Of a stretch of 64,000 bases of DNA, positions 46,601 to 55,596 are shown in pieces; positions within the stretch are counted from its first letter, which is position 1, and each line of letters opens with the position of its first letter. Origin of the DNA: Altererythrobacter sp. B11 (GTDB lineage Bacteria > Pseudomonadota > Alphaproteobacteria > Sphingomonadales > Sphingomonadaceae); assembly GCF_003569745.1 (NCBI RefSeq), contig NZ_AP018498.1:3015001-3079000 (forward strand), in the 5' to 3' direction. The translations under genes and the position numbers were made by a program. Under the pieces are notes generated by a model that saw only the letters and a program-made list of their open reading frames with translations, had not been told where the DNA came from and ran no database searches.

Positions 46601-47550
46601 CAGCAGGTGCGCGGGCAGCGTTCGACAGCCTCTCGGGCGAAGTCCACACCGCGGCCATCCGCTCGGTGATGGAAGACAGCGAGCGGTTCCGCCGCTCGAT
46701 CCTCGGCCGTTTCTCGGCGGATGATGCGGCGGCCGGCGGCGTGTGGGTCCAGGGCGCCGTGGCGCGTGACGAGGTCCGCACGGACTTCAACGCGGCGAAG
46801 TTCGACCGTTCGACCACCTCGCTCTTCGGCGGCGTGGAATTCGGCGCGGGCCCGGCGAAGTTCGGCATCGCCGGCGGCTACACCGATGGTGACGCAAAGG
46901 TGGCGGGGCGTGCCTCCACCGCGGCCGTGCAGGGTACGCAGGTGGGTGCCTATGCCGGCACCGACGCCGGTCCGCTGGCCCTGACGCTGGGCGCGACCTA
47001 CGGCGGCTTCGACGTGGACACCACGCGCGACATCGGCGTGGGCGCGATCGATCAGACCGCCCGGGCGAGCTATTCGATGGAAACCTTCGAAGCCTTCGGC
47101 GAAGCGGGTGTGCGCCTGCAAGACGGCCGCAACCTGTTCGTGCCCTTCGTGGGCCTGAACAAGCTGTGGATCGACCGTGACGGCGTGACCGAAACCGGCG
47201 CCAGCCTGGGCGTGCGGGCGGCATCGCAGGACGATAGCTGGCTGTGGTCGACCGTGGGCGCCAAGGCTTTCGTCCCGCTGGGCGCGTCGGATAGCGTGGC
47301 GCTGAACCTGGCGGCTCGCTGGCAGCACGCGCTGGATGGCCGGGCGGTGGACACCGACCTCGCCCTCCTCGCAGGTGGTCCGGCCTTCACCGTGGCCGGT
47401 GCGCCGCTGGCGAAGGACACCGGCATGGTGGACGTCGGCCTCAGCTGGCGCATGGCCAAGGGGCTGACCTTCGGTCTCGAATATAACGGCGCCGCCAGCA
47501 ACGCCCACGAAAGCCACACCGGCAAGGCCACGCTGGCCTTCCGCTTCTAA
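43615..47550 (+). CDS. Autotransporter with globular N-terminal domain and PATR repeats
   Basis: 1311 residues. Signal peptide MKSARFTAISAALLLASVSA plus PALA (cut about 24/25). Residues about 25-230 are a compact alpha/beta region (NNALVIGSYGTDGLTDRL, then MMMDYLGNGGGLFLIGED) that resembles a GATase1/ThuA-like fold rather than beta-helix. Residues about 260-830 are repeats of the L-T-L-T-G-x-N-x-Y-x-G-G-T kind at 64-residue spacing. The final 280 residues are an autotransporter beta-barrel (GVWVQGAVARDEVRTDF onward) ending in AFRF. It is a single gene with a 127-bp leader. The N-terminal enzyme-like domain in a type Va protein is unusual. Confidence 0.9.
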   Translation: MKSARFTAISAALLLASVSAPALAANNALVIGSYGTDGLTDRLQVAGYDVTTANDLNAITDLSTFTQVWDLRYSTALSTSESTMMMDYLGNGGGLFLIGEDPYYNTRNDSIVSFINGAGGGGLTYSGNATQTIYVTDTFNGDGTVVSSTSEGIPVVVAATFGNAGNGTYFLTTQPNGGGEGVGVAFGKGSLANALDGRIVSYLDVDTFPLYSLQQYTALRNLTDRMISFVAGGFQVDPSLPPVNGGPTVIDGSQPSFDLTSPAASGQTVTFDGGTLAMTDGAAGTTLAADVVLNDGGGFIDTLGADTSITGNISGTGGLNANGGGILLLSGTNTHTGGVMVMGGTKLAITTAAALGTGGVVLNFGTLHAIDNMRIDNNVMLMGSNNGFDVRTSNVEIAGVIEGNGGFIKGGAGTLVLSGANTYLGNTVIADGRIVGNTGSIKGNVVNLATLEFNQALNGVFSGNISGTGTLVKSGGSALILTGENTYTGGTLIAGGTLVGSTKSLTGNIVNNSVLQFDQSDDGTFAGDISGNGLLVKNGDGTLTLTGNNSYTNGTVINGGTLAASTQSLGGDVANFATLQFNQATDGTFTGEISGTGMLVKTGAGTLTLTGGNSYQGGTKIVEGTLAGDTNSLSRDIVNDATLQFDQTSDGTFAGVVSGTGMLVKTGSGALTLTGANSYTGGTTISEGTLVGNTASLSGNVVNNATLQLDQATDGNFAGNVSGTGALVKTGNGTLTLTGANSYTGGTTIAGGMLVANAGSLSGTIANDATLQFDQATNGTFAGDVSGTGGMVKTGAGKLELTGTGSYTGPTLVQAGALAVNGTLASTVDVQADARLMGRGTIGGLIVRTEATLAPGNSIDTLHVATTALFEADSIYEVEVNAAGDADRLIADGAVTIEGGQVAVLAENGDYAPLSTYTIITGASVNGTFEGVTSNLAFLSPSLSYTGTDVTLQLLRNDLAFSAAAATANQRGTALAIDTAFAADTPLYDALVGESAAGARAAFDSLSGEVHTAAIRSVMEDSERFRRSILGRFSADDAAAGGVWVQGAVARDEVRTDFNAAKFDRSTTSLFGGVEFGAGPAKFGIAGGYTDGDAKVAGRASTAAVQGTQVGAYAGTDAGPLALTLGATYGGFDVDTTRDIGVGAIDQTARASYSMETFEAFGEAGVRLQDGRNLFVPFVGLNKLWIDRDGVTETGASLGVRAASQDDSWLWSTVGAKAFVPLGASDSVALNLAARWQHALDGRAVDTDLALLAGGPAFTVAGAPLAKDTGMVDVGLSWRMAKGLTFGLEYNGAASNAHESHTGKATLAFRF
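44860..46060 (+). repeat. Passenger repeats of the autotransporter (192-bp period)
   Basis: Seven units of about 64 codons start near 44860, 45050, 45240, 45432, 45625, 45820 and 46010 with LVLSGANTYLGN, LILTGENTYTGG, LTLTGNNSYTNG, LTLTGGNSYQGG, LTLTGANSYTGG (twice) and LELTGTGSYTGP. The fifth to seventh are the most alike, which suggests recent duplication; copy number may vary by strain. Confidence 0.8.
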
Positions 47551-47569
47551 GTCCCTCTAACCCCCCGGG

Positions 47570-47603
47570 GCGCGCGCCGCTTTCTCTTGATCGCGGCGCG
47601 CGC
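47570..47603 (+). terminator. Hairpin after the autotransporter gene
   Basis: GCGCGCGCCGC and GCGGCGCGCGC form a perfect 11-bp stem around a 12-nt loop, 20 bp after the stop. There is no T-run; the hairpin ends 19 bp before the truA start. Confidence 0.55.
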
Positions 47604-47622
47604 TTCGCGGATGGCGCGGGCC

Positions 47623-48384
47623 ATGACCCGCTTTGCCCTCACCCTCGAATTCGACGGCGGCCCCTTCATGGGCCTGCAGCGGCAGGATCACGGCCCCAGC
47701 GTGCAGCAGGCCGTGGAGGATGCAGCCTTCGCCGTCACCGGCGAACAGGTGACGCTCCATTCCGCCGGCCGTACCGACAGCGGCGTGCATGCGCTGGGAA
47801 TGCGCAGCCATCTCGACATCGAAAAGCCGATCGAGCCCTTCCGGCTCATGGAAGCGCTCAACGCGCTGATGCGGCCGGCTCCGGTGGCCGTGATCGCCTG
47901 CGAGATCGTGCCGGACGACTGGCATGCGCGCTTTTCCTGCGTCGGCCGCCGCTATCTCTATCGCATTCGCAACCGGCGCGCCCCGCTGACGCTGACGCGG
48001 GGCCGCGAATGGCTGGTTCCCGGCCCGCTCGATGCCGAAGCCATGCACCGCGCCGCGCAGGCGCTGGTCGGGCGGCACGATTTCACCACCTTCCGATCGG
48101 CCCATTGCCAGGCGAAGGATCCAGTGAAGACGCTGGACCGGCTCGATGTGCGGCGCGACGACGAATGCGTGCTGATCGAGGCGGCGGCGCGCAGCTTCCT
48201 GCATCATCAGGTGCGCTCCATGGTCGGCACGCTGGCGCTGGTCGGCCTCGGCCGCTGGCAGGTGGAGCAGGTTGCCGAAGCGCTGGCGGCACGGGAACGG
48301 CAGAAACTGGGCCTAAACGCACCGCCGGACGGGCTCTATTTCGTGGAAGCGATCTATTTGGCGCCCGGCGAGAGCGCGGGCTAG
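47623..48384 (+). CDS. truA: tRNA pseudouridine(38-40) synthase
   Basis: 253 residues. Catalytic Asp in [14 protein letters not shown], an early [36 protein letters not shown] and the closing [19 protein letters not shown] are all TruA landmarks. It modifies the anticodon arm of tRNAs. I start at ATG 47623 ([11 protein letters not shown]). The stop is shared in a CTAG with the convergent penicillin-binding protein gene. Confidence 0.94.
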   Translation: MTRFALTLEFDGGPFMGLQRQDHGPSVQQAVEDAAFAVTGEQVTLHSAGRTDSGVHALGMRSHLDIEKPIEPFRLMEALNALMRPAPVAVIACEIVPDDWHARFSCVGRRYLYRIRNRRAPLTLTRGREWLVPGPLDAEAMHRAAQALVGRHDFTTFRSAHCQAKDPVKTLDRLDVRRDDECVLIEAAARSFLHHQVRSMVGTLALVGLGRWQVEQVAEALAARERQKLGLNAPPDGLYFVEAIYLAPGESAG

Positions 48385-50507
48385 TTTCCGGGCGGAGCGG
48401 GCGCCGGCGTAGGCGGTGCGCCGCTCGCACCCGCACCCGGCGTGAGGCTGAGGCCCTGCTGGTCCAGCCGTAGGTCGAGTGGCACGCCGTCGACGCTGGT
48501 GGAGATCGTCGCACCGCCCTGTTCGATGCGCAGGCGCGTGCTGTCATCCCCCAGCGGAATGTCGCCAAGGTTCGGCACGTCGAGCGGCTGCACGGGGCCG
48601 CTGGGGTCAGGGGTAGGCTCGCTGCGCGGGCGCGCGGGCAGCACCTGCTCACCCAGCGCCTGACGCATGAAGTCGCGCCAGATCCGCGCCGGCAGCCCGC
48701 CGCCATGCACGCCGTCCAGCGGCGAATTGTCGTCATTCCCGACCCACACGCCGACCACCAGATCGCCCGCATAGCCCACGAACAGCGCATCGCGGTTGTC
48801 CTGGCTGGTCCCGGTCTTGCCGAAGTTGGGCACGGCCAGCATCGCCGCGCGGCCGGTGCCCTGGTTGACCGCGGCGCGCAGCAGCCGCTCCATCGCCTTG
48901 TGCTGCGAGGAGGAGAGGCTGTGGTGGGAATTCCATACCCAGTCGAGCCAGCCGGGCTTGTCCGCCTTGAAGGCGCGCGGCACCACCGGAAACTCGTTGC
49001 CGGCAACCCCGGCATAGGCGGCGGTGAGTTCCATCAGCGTCATGGTCGAGGTGCCGAGGGCCAGGCTGGGATCGCCCTCCGCCAGCGGAGAGCGGACGCC
49101 GAGCGCGCGAGCGGTGCGGATCACCGCATCCGATCCCACTTCCCCCATCAGCCGCACCGCGGCGACGTTGCTGGAGCGTGCGAAGGCCTGCTCCAACGTC
49201 AGGCTGTCGGAATAATGCCCACCCGAATTGCGCGGGCGATAGCCGCCTTCCTCGAAGGGCGAATTGTCGATCCTGTCATCGGGCGACCAGCCGTCCTCCA
49301 GCGCCGTAAGATAGACGAACAGCTTGAAGGTGGAGCCCGGCTGGCGGCGCGCCTGTGTGGCGCGGTTGAAGGGCGATTTGGCGTAGTCCTTGCCGCCGAT
49401 CATGGCCACGACTTCGCCATTGGGCCGCATCGCAACCAGCGCCACCTGCGCCTTGCCCAGCGGCGCGCGTTCCACAGCGCGGCGGGCTGCCGCCTGCAGG
49501 CGGGCGTCGAGCGTGGTGGTGATCGTCTCCCGCGAATAGCCGACATCGCTGAGCTTGCGCGCGGCGGGAAGCGCCCAGTCCGCGAAATAGGTGCCGGTGG
49601 GCAGATCGCTGCCGTCGCGCACATCGAGCCGAGGCGTCGGCATCGCATGGGCCTGCGCCTGCGTGAGGTATCCCGCATCCACCATGGCCTGCAGCACCGT
49701 GCGCATCCGTTCGCGCGCGAGGCCGGGATTGCGCGTGGGCGCATAGCGCGACGGCGCCTGCAGCAGCCCCGCCAGCATGGCAGCCTGTTCGGGCTTCAGC
49801 TTTTCCGGCTGCCGATAGAAATAATGCAGCGAAGCGGCCCGCAGGCCATAGGTGTTGTCGCCGAAATAGGCGTTGGAGAGGTAGCGTTCGAGGATCTCGT
49901 CCTTGCTCAGCCATGCTTCCAGCCAGAAGGCGATCAGCGCCTCCCGCGCCTTGCGGCCCAGGCTCTGTTCGGGCGTCAGGAAGGTGAACTTCGCCAGCTG
50001 CTGGGTGATCGTGCTGCCGCCCTGCGTGCGCCCGGTGGTGAGGTTGCTCCAAGCCGCACGCGCAATGCCCCGCGGGTCCACGCCCCAATGGCTGTAGAAC
50101 CGGCGATCCTCGACCGCGAGGAAGGGCTGGTACACATGCGGCGGCAGGTCGGCCAGATGCACCGGCCGGTCCACCACCGCGCCATTGCGGGCGATGGGCG
50201 TGCCGTCCGCGGCCAGCAGGGTGAAGACGAACAGCATGGCCGCGAGGCCGCGTGCCGCCCAGCGCCAGCGGCTGGTCTTGCGGGCCGGCGGCGGCGGCGG
50301 TGCACCACCGGGATAGGGCCAGTCATGCACCCGCAACCGCTCCGGATCGCCCGGCACGGAATCGTAGAGCGGCGAGAGCGGCCGCTCATCCTCTTCAGGA
50401 TCATCGAAGATCGGCCGCCGGGGCGCCGGGGCGCGGCGCCATGGCCAGCCGACCAGCCGGGCCAACAGCCCGCGCTTCTCACGCGATTGACGGGACTGCA
50501 TATCCAT
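48381..50507 (-). CDS. Class A penicillin-binding protein (PBP1A family)
   Basis: 708 residues. A basic cytoplasmic head of about 80 residues rich in Pro and Arg, one membrane helix ([18 protein letters not shown]), then a GT51 glycosyltransferase domain with [17 protein letters not shown] and [11 protein letters not shown], followed by a transpeptidase domain with PGSTFK (Ser392, Lys395), SSN and KTGTS. The C-terminal tail is Pro/Ala-rich and likely disordered. It builds and cross-links peptidoglycan at the inner membrane. It converges on truA. Confidence 0.93.
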   Translation of the reverse strand: MDMQSRQSREKRGLLARLVGWPWRRAPAPRRPIFDDPEEDERPLSPLYDSVPGDPERLRVHDWPYPGGAPPPPPARKTSRWRWAARGLAAMLFVFTLLAADGTPIARNGAVVDRPVHLADLPPHVYQPFLAVEDRRFYSHWGVDPRGIARAAWSNLTTGRTQGGSTITQQLAKFTFLTPEQSLGRKAREALIAFWLEAWLSKDEILERYLSNAYFGDNTYGLRAASLHYFYRQPEKLKPEQAAMLAGLLQAPSRYAPTRNPGLARERMRTVLQAMVDAGYLTQAQAHAMPTPRLDVRDGSDLPTGTYFADWALPAARKLSDVGYSRETITTTLDARLQAAARRAVERAPLGKAQVALVAMRPNGEVVAMIGGKDYAKSPFNRATQARRQPGSTFKLFVYLTALEDGWSPDDRIDNSPFEEGGYRPRNSGGHYSDSLTLEQAFARSSNVAAVRLMGEVGSDAVIRTARALGVRSPLAEGDPSLALGTSTMTLMELTAAYAGVAGNEFPVVPRAFKADKPGWLDWVWNSHHSLSSSQHKAMERLLRAAVNQGTGRAAMLAVPNFGKTGTSQDNRDALFVGYAGDLVVGVWVGNDDNSPLDGVHGGGLPARIWRDFMRQALGEQVLPARPRSEPTPDPSGPVQPLDVPNLGDIPLGDDSTRLRIEQGGATISTSVDGVPLDLRLDQQGLSLTPGAGASGAPPTPAPAPPGN

Positions 50508-50557
50508 CGCGGCGCTGTATTAGCGCAACAACACAGCCTTGGCGAGTGCCTTGCGCG

Positions 50558-51553
50558 TCAGGCCTTGGCCACGACGCTTTCGGGCAGATCCTCGCCAAAC
50601 ACGCGCTGGTAGTATTCCGCCACCAGCAGGCGCTCCGACTCGTCGCACTTGTTGAGGAAGCTCAAGCGGAAGGCGAAGCCCACATTGCCGAAGATCTCGG
50701 TGTTCTGGGCCCAGGTGATCACCGTGCGCGGGCTCATCACCGTGGAGATATCGCCATTGATGAAGCCCTGCCGCGTCAGCTCCGCCACGCGGATCATGTC
50801 CGCCACGGTCTTTTCGCCGAGCTTCGTCTTGGCGCCGACGATCGCCCGCTCCGTCTCTTCCGGCAGATAGTTGAGGCCGACGACGATGTTCCACCGGTCC
50901 ATCTGCCCCTGATTAATCGCCTGCGTGCCGTGATACAGCCCGCTGGTATCGCCTAGCCCCACGGTGTTCGCCGTAGCGAACAGGCGGAAATAGGGGTTAG
51001 GCCGGATCACGCGGTTCTGGTCCAGCAGGGTCAGCTTGCCTTCGGTTTCCAGCACGCGCTGGATCACGAACATCACGTCGGGCCGGCCGGCGTCATATTC
51101 GTCGAACACCAGCGCCACCGGATGCTGCAGTGCCCAGGGCAGCAGGCCTTCGCGGAATTCCGTGACCTGCAGCCCGTCACGCAGCACGATGGCATCGCGC
51201 CCGACCAGATCGATGCGGCTGATATGCGCGTCGAGGTTGATGCGCACGCAGGGCCAGTTCAGCCGCGCGGCCACCTGTTCGATATGGGTGGACTTGCCCG
51301 TGCCGTGATAGCCCTGCACCATCACCCGCCGGTTGAAGGCGAAGCCGGCCAGGATGGCCAACGTGGTGTCCGCATCGAACACATAGTTCTCGTCGCGATC
51401 GGGCACCCGCTCGTCCGCCTTGGAAAAGCCGGGGACCTTCATGTCGATGTCGATGCCGAAGGCTTCGCGGACATCCACCTCGATATCGGGAGCGGAAAGC
51501 ACGGTGCCGGAATCGCCCTGTGCGCTGGTCTGTTTGCTGGTCATTTCGTTCAT
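50558..51553 (-). CDS. cobS: CobS-type AAA+ ATPase (cobaltochelatase subunit)
   Basis: 331 residues. AAA+ core with Walker [17 protein letters not shown], Walker [12 protein letters not shown], then [20 protein letters not shown], a signature of CobS. It would act with CobT and CobN in aerobic cobalt insertion, but no cobN, cobT or other cobalamin gene is in the window. In many alphaproteobacteria cobS lies next to bolA, a J-domain gene and cobT; here it ends against a PBP gene and the bolA/J-domain pair is 5 kb away. Confidence 0.88.
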   Translation of the reverse strand: MNEMTSKQTSAQGDSGTVLSAPDIEVDVREAFGIDIDMKVPGFSKADERVPDRDENYVFDADTTLAILAGFAFNRRVMVQGYHGTGKSTHIEQVAARLNWPCVRINLDAHISRIDLVGRDAIVLRDGLQVTEFREGLLPWALQHPVALVFDEYDAGRPDVMFVIQRVLETEGKLTLLDQNRVIRPNPYFRLFATANTVGLGDTSGLYHGTQAINQGQMDRWNIVVGLNYLPEETERAIVGAKTKLGEKTVADMIRVAELTRQGFINGDISTVMSPRTVITWAQNTEIFGNVGFAFRLSFLNKCDESERLLVAEYYQRVFGEDLPESVVAKA

Positions 51554-51614
51554 CTCGAGTGGTGCCTATACGCGCTGCACGGGCCCTGCAACAAGCAAAG
51601 CCAGCCACGCGCGT

Positions 51615-52328
51615 TCAGGCTGCGGGAGGCGGCGCCACCTTGGGCGGCAGGGAGAAGATGCGCGCGAAGCGGGCGGCCAGATCACGATCGCCCTCCACCC
51701 GCAGATCGCTGCTCGCCTCCACCTCCACAATCGGCTGATGGCCGTAGATCACCCGCAGGATCGGCAGCGGCGCGGCGGCGCGGAACACCGCCTGCCCTTC
51801 CGCCGCCGGGGCGCGCCGCACGGGCAGTTCGCCGCCCGCCAGTTCGGCCAGGAATTCCTCCCCGGCCACCGCAAAGCCGATCCGTGCCTCCAGTGCGGCA
51901 GCCGGGCCGGGCAGCAGCATCGTGCGCATGGACAGCATGAGCGACACGGGCGACAGCGGCAGCTGCGGATTATGCTCCGGCGACCGCGCCGCCCAGCGCC
52001 CCAGTTCCTGGATCGCCGGCTCGGCCAGATAGCCCCATTCGGTGAGTTCGTAGACCTGCGTCGCCGCGGGAGGCGGCAGCTTGCGGCGCAGCAGCACGCC
52101 CTGTTCCTCCATCCGGGCCAGCCGCTCGGTCAGCACCTTGGCCGAAATGCCCGGCAGGCTGGCGCGCAGGTCGGAAAAGCGCCGCCCGCCCAGCATCAGC
52201 TCGCGCACGATGAGGAGCGACCACCGCTCCCCGATCAATTCCAGGGCGAAGGCCGTGCCGCAGGCATCGCCATACCATTTGCCGTGACTGACCGCTTCGC
52301 GACCTGTGGTTTCTTTTTGTAACTTCAT
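51615..52328 (-). CDS. HxlR-family transcriptional regulator
   Basis: 237 residues. Winged-helix region: FALELIGERWSLLIVRELML, GGRRFSDLRASLPGISAKVL, TERLARMEEQGVLLRR, then YELTEWGYLAEPAIQELGRW, the core of HxlR regulators. A C-terminal domain of about 110 residues (ARIGFAVAGEEFLAELAGGE) resembles a sterol-carrier-like ligand domain. HxlR proteins often sense electrophiles or redox change through Cys; this one has a Cys near residue 23. It is divergent from the VOC/GST run and probably controls it. Confidence 0.88.
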   Translation of the reverse strand: MKLQKETTGREAVSHGKWYGDACGTAFALELIGERWSLLIVRELMLGGRRFSDLRASLPGISAKVLTERLARMEEQGVLLRRKLPPPAATQVYELTEWGYLAEPAIQELGRWAARSPEHNPQLPLSPVSLMLSMRTMLLPGPAAALEARIGFAVAGEEFLAELAGGELPVRRAPAAEGQAVFRAAAPLPILRVIYGHQPIVEVEASSDLRVEGDRDLAARFARIFSLPPKVAPPPAA

Positions 52329-52329
52329 G

Positions 52330-52344
52330 GTTGCCTTTGGTAAC
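52330..52344. promoter_or_regulatory. Candidate HxlR operator in the divergent promoter
   Basis: GTTGCC-TTT-GGTAAC is an inverted repeat with one mismatch, and a further TGTAAC lies just to its left (about 52318-52323). It sits immediately upstream of the regulator start codon and 66 bp before the first VOC gene, a fitting place for autoregulation and control of the cluster. Confidence 0.4.
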
Positions 52345-52409
52345 TGAACGGGGCAGGAATCGCAAGTCGCGAGTCGCCCCTGCCCCCGGGCTGCTCCGAA
52401 GGGGAGGAC

Positions 52410-52844
52410 ATGATGGAACGAGCGATTTTCGTGAACCTGCCGGTCACCGACCTGCCGCGTTCGGTAAAGTTTTACGAAGCACTCGGCTTCACCAACGATC
52501 CGCGCTTCACCAACGATCAGGCCGCCGCAATGGAGTGGTCCGGCACGATCAAGGTGATGCTGCTGACCCATGATTTCTGGCGCACCTTCACCAGCAAGGC
52601 GATCGTCGATGCCCACGCCGCGGCGCAGGTCGCCCTGTGCGTGAGCCGCGCCAGTCGGGACGAGGTGGATGCGATGGTTTCCACCGCGGCGCAGGCCGGC
52701 GGCAAGGCCGATCCCTCCCCCGCCCAGGATATGGAGCTGATGTACTGCCGCAGCCTGGAAGATCCCGACGGCCACGTTTGGGAGCCGATGTGGATGGACC
52801 CGGCATTCGCCGATGCCGCACCGGCCGATCACCAGCCGGCCTGA
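52410..52844 (+). CDS. VOC-family protein (glyoxalase-like)
   Basis: 144 residues. It opens AIFVNLPVTDLPRSVKFYEALGF, the first vicinal-oxygen-chelate beta-alpha-beta unit, and ends EDPDGHVWEPMWMDP with a conserved His/Glu metal position; the middle resembles COG3607, predicted lactoylglutathione-lyase-like. The substrate cannot be inferred. GGGGAGG lies 5 bases before ATG 52410. First gene of a plus-strand run of seven genes. Confidence 0.85.
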   Translation: MMERAIFVNLPVTDLPRSVKFYEALGFTNDPRFTNDQAAAMEWSGTIKVMLLTHDFWRTFTSKAIVDAHAAAQVALCVSRASRDEVDAMVSTAAQAGGKADPSPAQDMELMYCRSLEDPDGHVWEPMWMDPAFADAAPADHQPA

Positions 52845-52866
52845 CCAGAAGAGGAGCGAGAGGAAT

Positions 52867-53541
52867 ATGAGCGAGACCAAGGAACGCCCCGTCGTCACCG
52901 CCTTCGGCTGGGTACCCGATTTTGCGCGCGGGCTCGTCCGCGATCTCAGAGTGCGCTGGGCGTTCGAGGAAATCGGCCGGCCCTACGACTCGCAGCTGCT
53001 CAACGCGATGGAGCCGCGACCGGAGGGCTACCTGCAATGGCAGCCGTTCGACCAGGTGCCGGCCTTTGCTGACGGCCCGGTGAAGTTCTTCGAAAGCGGC
53101 GCCATCCTGCTCTATCTCGGCGAGCAGGACGAACGGCTGCTGCCCGCATCCGGCCAGTCGCGCTGGTCCGCGATCTCCTGGCTCTTCGCCGCGCTCAACA
53201 GCGTGGAGCCCTCCATCGGGGCAATGGTCAGCTTCGACCTGTTCCATGCCGACAAGCCCTGGGCCGAAGGCGCCCGTTCCGCCACCGCATCGCTGGTGGA
53301 GCGCCGGCTCAAGCGGTTGAGCGATGCGCTGGGCGACACCGAGTGGCTCGCGGGCGACTTCTCCATCGCCGATATCGCGATGGTCACCGTGCTGGAGAAC
53401 CTGCGTCATACGGACATGGTCGCCGGCTTCCCCAACCTTGCCGCCTACTCCGAACGGGGCCGGCAGCGCCCCGCCTATCGCCGCGCGCTCGATGCGCAGC
53501 TCGCCGATTTCTCCGATCAACCACCCCATGCGGGAGAATGA
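52867..53541 (+). CDS. Glutathione S-transferase (first in cluster)
   Basis: 224 residues. N-terminal thioredoxin-like domain with RWAFEEIGRPYDSQLLN and the glutathione-binding VPAFADGPVKFFESGAILLY, then a helical C-terminal domain with WLAGDFSIADIAMVTVLENL, the N-capping box of GSTs. The opening VVTAFGWVPDFARGL has no obvious active Ser/Cys/Tyr at the usual place. Start ATG 52867 has GAGGAGCGAGAGG upstream. Follows the VOC gene by 22 bp and overlaps or abuts DUF1428. Confidence 0.87.
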   Translation: MSETKERPVVTAFGWVPDFARGLVRDLRVRWAFEEIGRPYDSQLLNAMEPRPEGYLQWQPFDQVPAFADGPVKFFESGAILLYLGEQDERLLPASGQSRWSAISWLFAALNSVEPSIGAMVSFDLFHADKPWAEGARSATASLVERRLKRLSDALGDTEWLAGDFSIADIAMVTVLENLRHTDMVAGFPNLAAYSERGRQRPAYRRALDAQLADFSDQPPHAGE

Positions 53542-53543
53542 CC

Positions 53544-53903
53544 ATGTATGTGACCGGATTTGTCCTCGCCGTGCCCGAGGGGAACAGGCAGGTTTACAAG
53601 GATGTGGCCGAAGGCTTCTGGGACATCGCCCGCGAATATGGCGCGCTGTCGCAGGTGGAATGCTGGGAAGTGGATGTGCCGGACGGCAAGACCACGGACT
53701 TCCGCCGCGCCGTGAAAGCGGAAGACGGCGAGCGCATCGTATTCGCCTGGATGACCTGGCCCGACAAGCAAACCGCCGAGGCCGGCCATGAGAAGATGAT
53801 GACCGATCCGCGCATGGAGGGGATGGCCAAGGACGTACCGTTCGACGGTACGCGCATGATCTATGGCGGGTTCGAACCGCTGGTGATGAAGAGCGCCGAC
53901 TGA
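53544..53903 (+). CDS. DUF1428 family protein
   Basis: 119 residues. It starts MYVTGFVLAVPEGNRQVY and has ECWEVDVPDGKTTDFRRAVK and FAWMTWPDKQTAEAGHEKMM, defining DUF1428 (a dimeric alpha+beta-barrel fold). Role unknown. I prefer the ATG at 53544 because GGGAG lies 7 bases upstream; an in-frame ATG at 53538 overlaps the preceding GST stop. Confidence 0.85.
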   Translation: MYVTGFVLAVPEGNRQVYKDVAEGFWDIAREYGALSQVECWEVDVPDGKTTDFRRAVKAEDGERIVFAWMTWPDKQTAEAGHEKMMTDPRMEGMAKDVPFDGTRMIYGGFEPLVMKSAD

Positions 53904-53934
53904 TCCCGCGCCGGGCAAGCGGAAGGAACACACG

Positions 53935-54414
53935 ATGAGCGACAAGGTCAGGCTGTGCCTGTGGTTCGACAAGGCAGCGCGGGAGGCGGCGGAATTCTAT
54001 GCCGCCACCTTCCCCGAAAGCCGCGTCGGCGAAACGCAGCTCGCCCCGGCGGACAATCCTTCCACCCGCGCCGGGGAGCCCCTGACGGTGGAGTTCACCC
54101 TGCTCGGCATCCCCTGCCTCGGCCTCAATGGGGGGCCGGCCTTCCGGCCGAACGAAAGCGTTTCCTTCCAGCTGGCGACAGAGACGCAGGAAGAGACCGA
54201 CAGATACTGGCACGCGATCGTCGATGGCGGCGGACAGGAGAGCATGTGCGGCTGGTGCAAGGACAGATGGGGCTTTTCCTGGCAGATCACGCCCCGCGCC
54301 CTCACCGAGGCGATGAGTAGTCCCGACGCCGGGGTGCGGCAGCGGGCCTTCGAAGCTATGATGGGCATGAAGAAGATCGACATCGCTGCGATAGAAGCCG
54401 CGGTGGCCGGATGA
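53935..54414 (+). CDS. VOC-family protein (PhnB-like)
   Basis: 159 residues. KVRLCLWFDKAAREAAEFYA at the start, EFTLLGIPCLGLNGGPAF in the middle and CGWCKDRWGFSWQITPRAL toward the end place it in the 3-demethylubiquinone-9-methyltransferase/PhnB-like VOC group. It does not carry a SAM-methyltransferase fold despite the family name. It overlaps the following GST start (ATGA). Confidence 0.87.
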   Translation: MSDKVRLCLWFDKAAREAAEFYAATFPESRVGETQLAPADNPSTRAGEPLTVEFTLLGIPCLGLNGGPAFRPNESVSFQLATETQEETDRYWHAIVDGGGQESMCGWCKDRWGFSWQITPRALTEAMSSPDAGVRQRAFEAMMGMKKIDIAAIEAAVAG

Positions 54415-55067
54415 GTACCCTCGCACTCTACGGTCATCCGTTCTCGTCCTATACCTGGAAGGCGCTGATCGCGCTGTATGCCAACGGCACCGTCTTCGAA
54501 TTTCGCGAGGTGGGGCCGGCGCATGCCGACTACGCGCAATTCGTCATGGCCGCCCATCCCTCCGGCAAGTTCCCGGTACTGAGGGATGGCGCGGCCACGG
54601 TGGTCGAGGCCACTGCGATCATCGAGCATCTGGCGCTGCATCATCCCGGCCCCGCGCCGCTGATCCCGGCCGACTCCGCCGCCGCAGTAACGGCTCGGAT
54701 GCTCGACCGGGTGTTCGACAATTACGTGATGGCGAATATGCAGCGGGTGGTGGCGGCCTTTATCGCCGATCGCGAGTGCCCCGATCCGCGCGAGGTGGAC
54801 GGCGGCAAACAGGGGCTCGCCCGTGCTTATGACTGGCTGGAGGCCTGGCTCGGGGCCAACACCCTCGCCCCGCATGTCTCGCTGGTGACCTGCGCGGCGG
54901 CGCCCTCGCTGTTCTATGCCGATTGGGTGGCACCGATCGGGGCCGGGCGGCCGCGCCTGTCGCAACTGCGCGCCGAACTGCTCGCCCTCCCCGCCGTCAG
55001 CCGCTGCGTCGAGGATGCCCGCCCCTTCCGTCCCTATTTCCCGCCCGGCGCGCCCGACCGGGATTGA
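54411..55067 (+). CDS. Glutathione S-transferase (second in cluster)
   Basis: 218 residues. MSTLALYGHPFSSYTWKALI opens the thioredoxin-like domain, with the SS pair near residue 12 in the active-site position, then GKFPVLRDGAATVVEATAII for glutathione binding. The C-terminal domain is helical with CAAAPSLFYADWV. It begins in an ATGA overlap with the upstream VOC gene. Confidence 0.86.
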   Translation: MSTLALYGHPFSSYTWKALIALYANGTVFEFREVGPAHADYAQFVMAAHPSGKFPVLRDGAATVVEATAIIEHLALHHPGPAPLIPADSAAAVTARMLDRVFDNYVMANMQRVVAAFIADRECPDPREVDGGKQGLARAYDWLEAWLGANTLAPHVSLVTCAAAPSLFYADWVAPIGAGRPRLSQLRAELLALPAVSRCVEDARPFRPYFPPGAPDRD

Positions 55068-55085
55068 CCCTCGAAAGGATTGCCC

Positions 55086-55535
55086 ATGGCTGAAACGAAC
55101 GAGCTTTCCGTCACCTGCCATATCGCCGCCCCGCCCGAGCGAGTGTGGGACGTGCTGGTCAACCGGCAGGAGGAATGGTGGTGCCCCGCCCCCTGGCGCG
55201 TGGAGATCGTGGCGCAGGATCGCCGCCCCGGCGGACGCTGCGCGATGACCATGCTTGGCCCCGATGGTGAAGTGATGCCGCAGGAAGGCATCTATCTGGC
55301 GTGGGAGGACGGCCGCCGCTTCGTCACCACCGACGCGGTGACCGGCGAACTGGAACCCTCCGGCCCCTTCATGATCGGCTTCTGGGAAATCGAGCCCGAG
55401 GGCAGCGGCACCCGCTACACCGCCCGCGCCCGCCACTGGACGGCGGAGGCCCGCAAGCAGCACGAGGGCATGGGCTTCGAAGCGGGCTGGGGCGCCGTGG
55501 CGCAACAGTTGAAGGCGCTGTGCGAAGGCGGTTGA
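55086..55535 (+). CDS. SRPBCC-family protein (AHSA1-like)
   Basis: 149 residues. LSVTCHIAAPPERVWDVLVN, then EIVAQDRRPGGRCAMTML and WEDGRRFVTTDAVTG, with a C-terminal helix containing GMGFEAGWGAVAQQLKALCE. This is the START/AHSA1 fold, a hydrophobic ligand pocket. The W-G-x-x-x-x-Q-L helix is typical. ATG 55086 has GAAAGGA 8 bases upstream. Confidence 0.86.
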   Translation: MAETNELSVTCHIAAPPERVWDVLVNRQEEWWCPAPWRVEIVAQDRRPGGRCAMTMLGPDGEVMPQEGIYLAWEDGRRFVTTDAVTGELEPSGPFMIGFWEIEPEGSGTRYTARARHWTAEARKQHEGMGFEAGWGAVAQQLKALCEGG

Positions 55536-55596
55536 ACGGCCTTCTTTGTTCACGTAACGTTCCGCCTGGCCGCGAGTCGTGCCGGGGAGATATGCG

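Noticed and set aside
45247-47517. 756-codon open frame antisense to the autotransporter
   Set aside because: The forward frame has signal peptide, repeats and barrel; the reverse product is rich in Arg, Gly and His with no fold.
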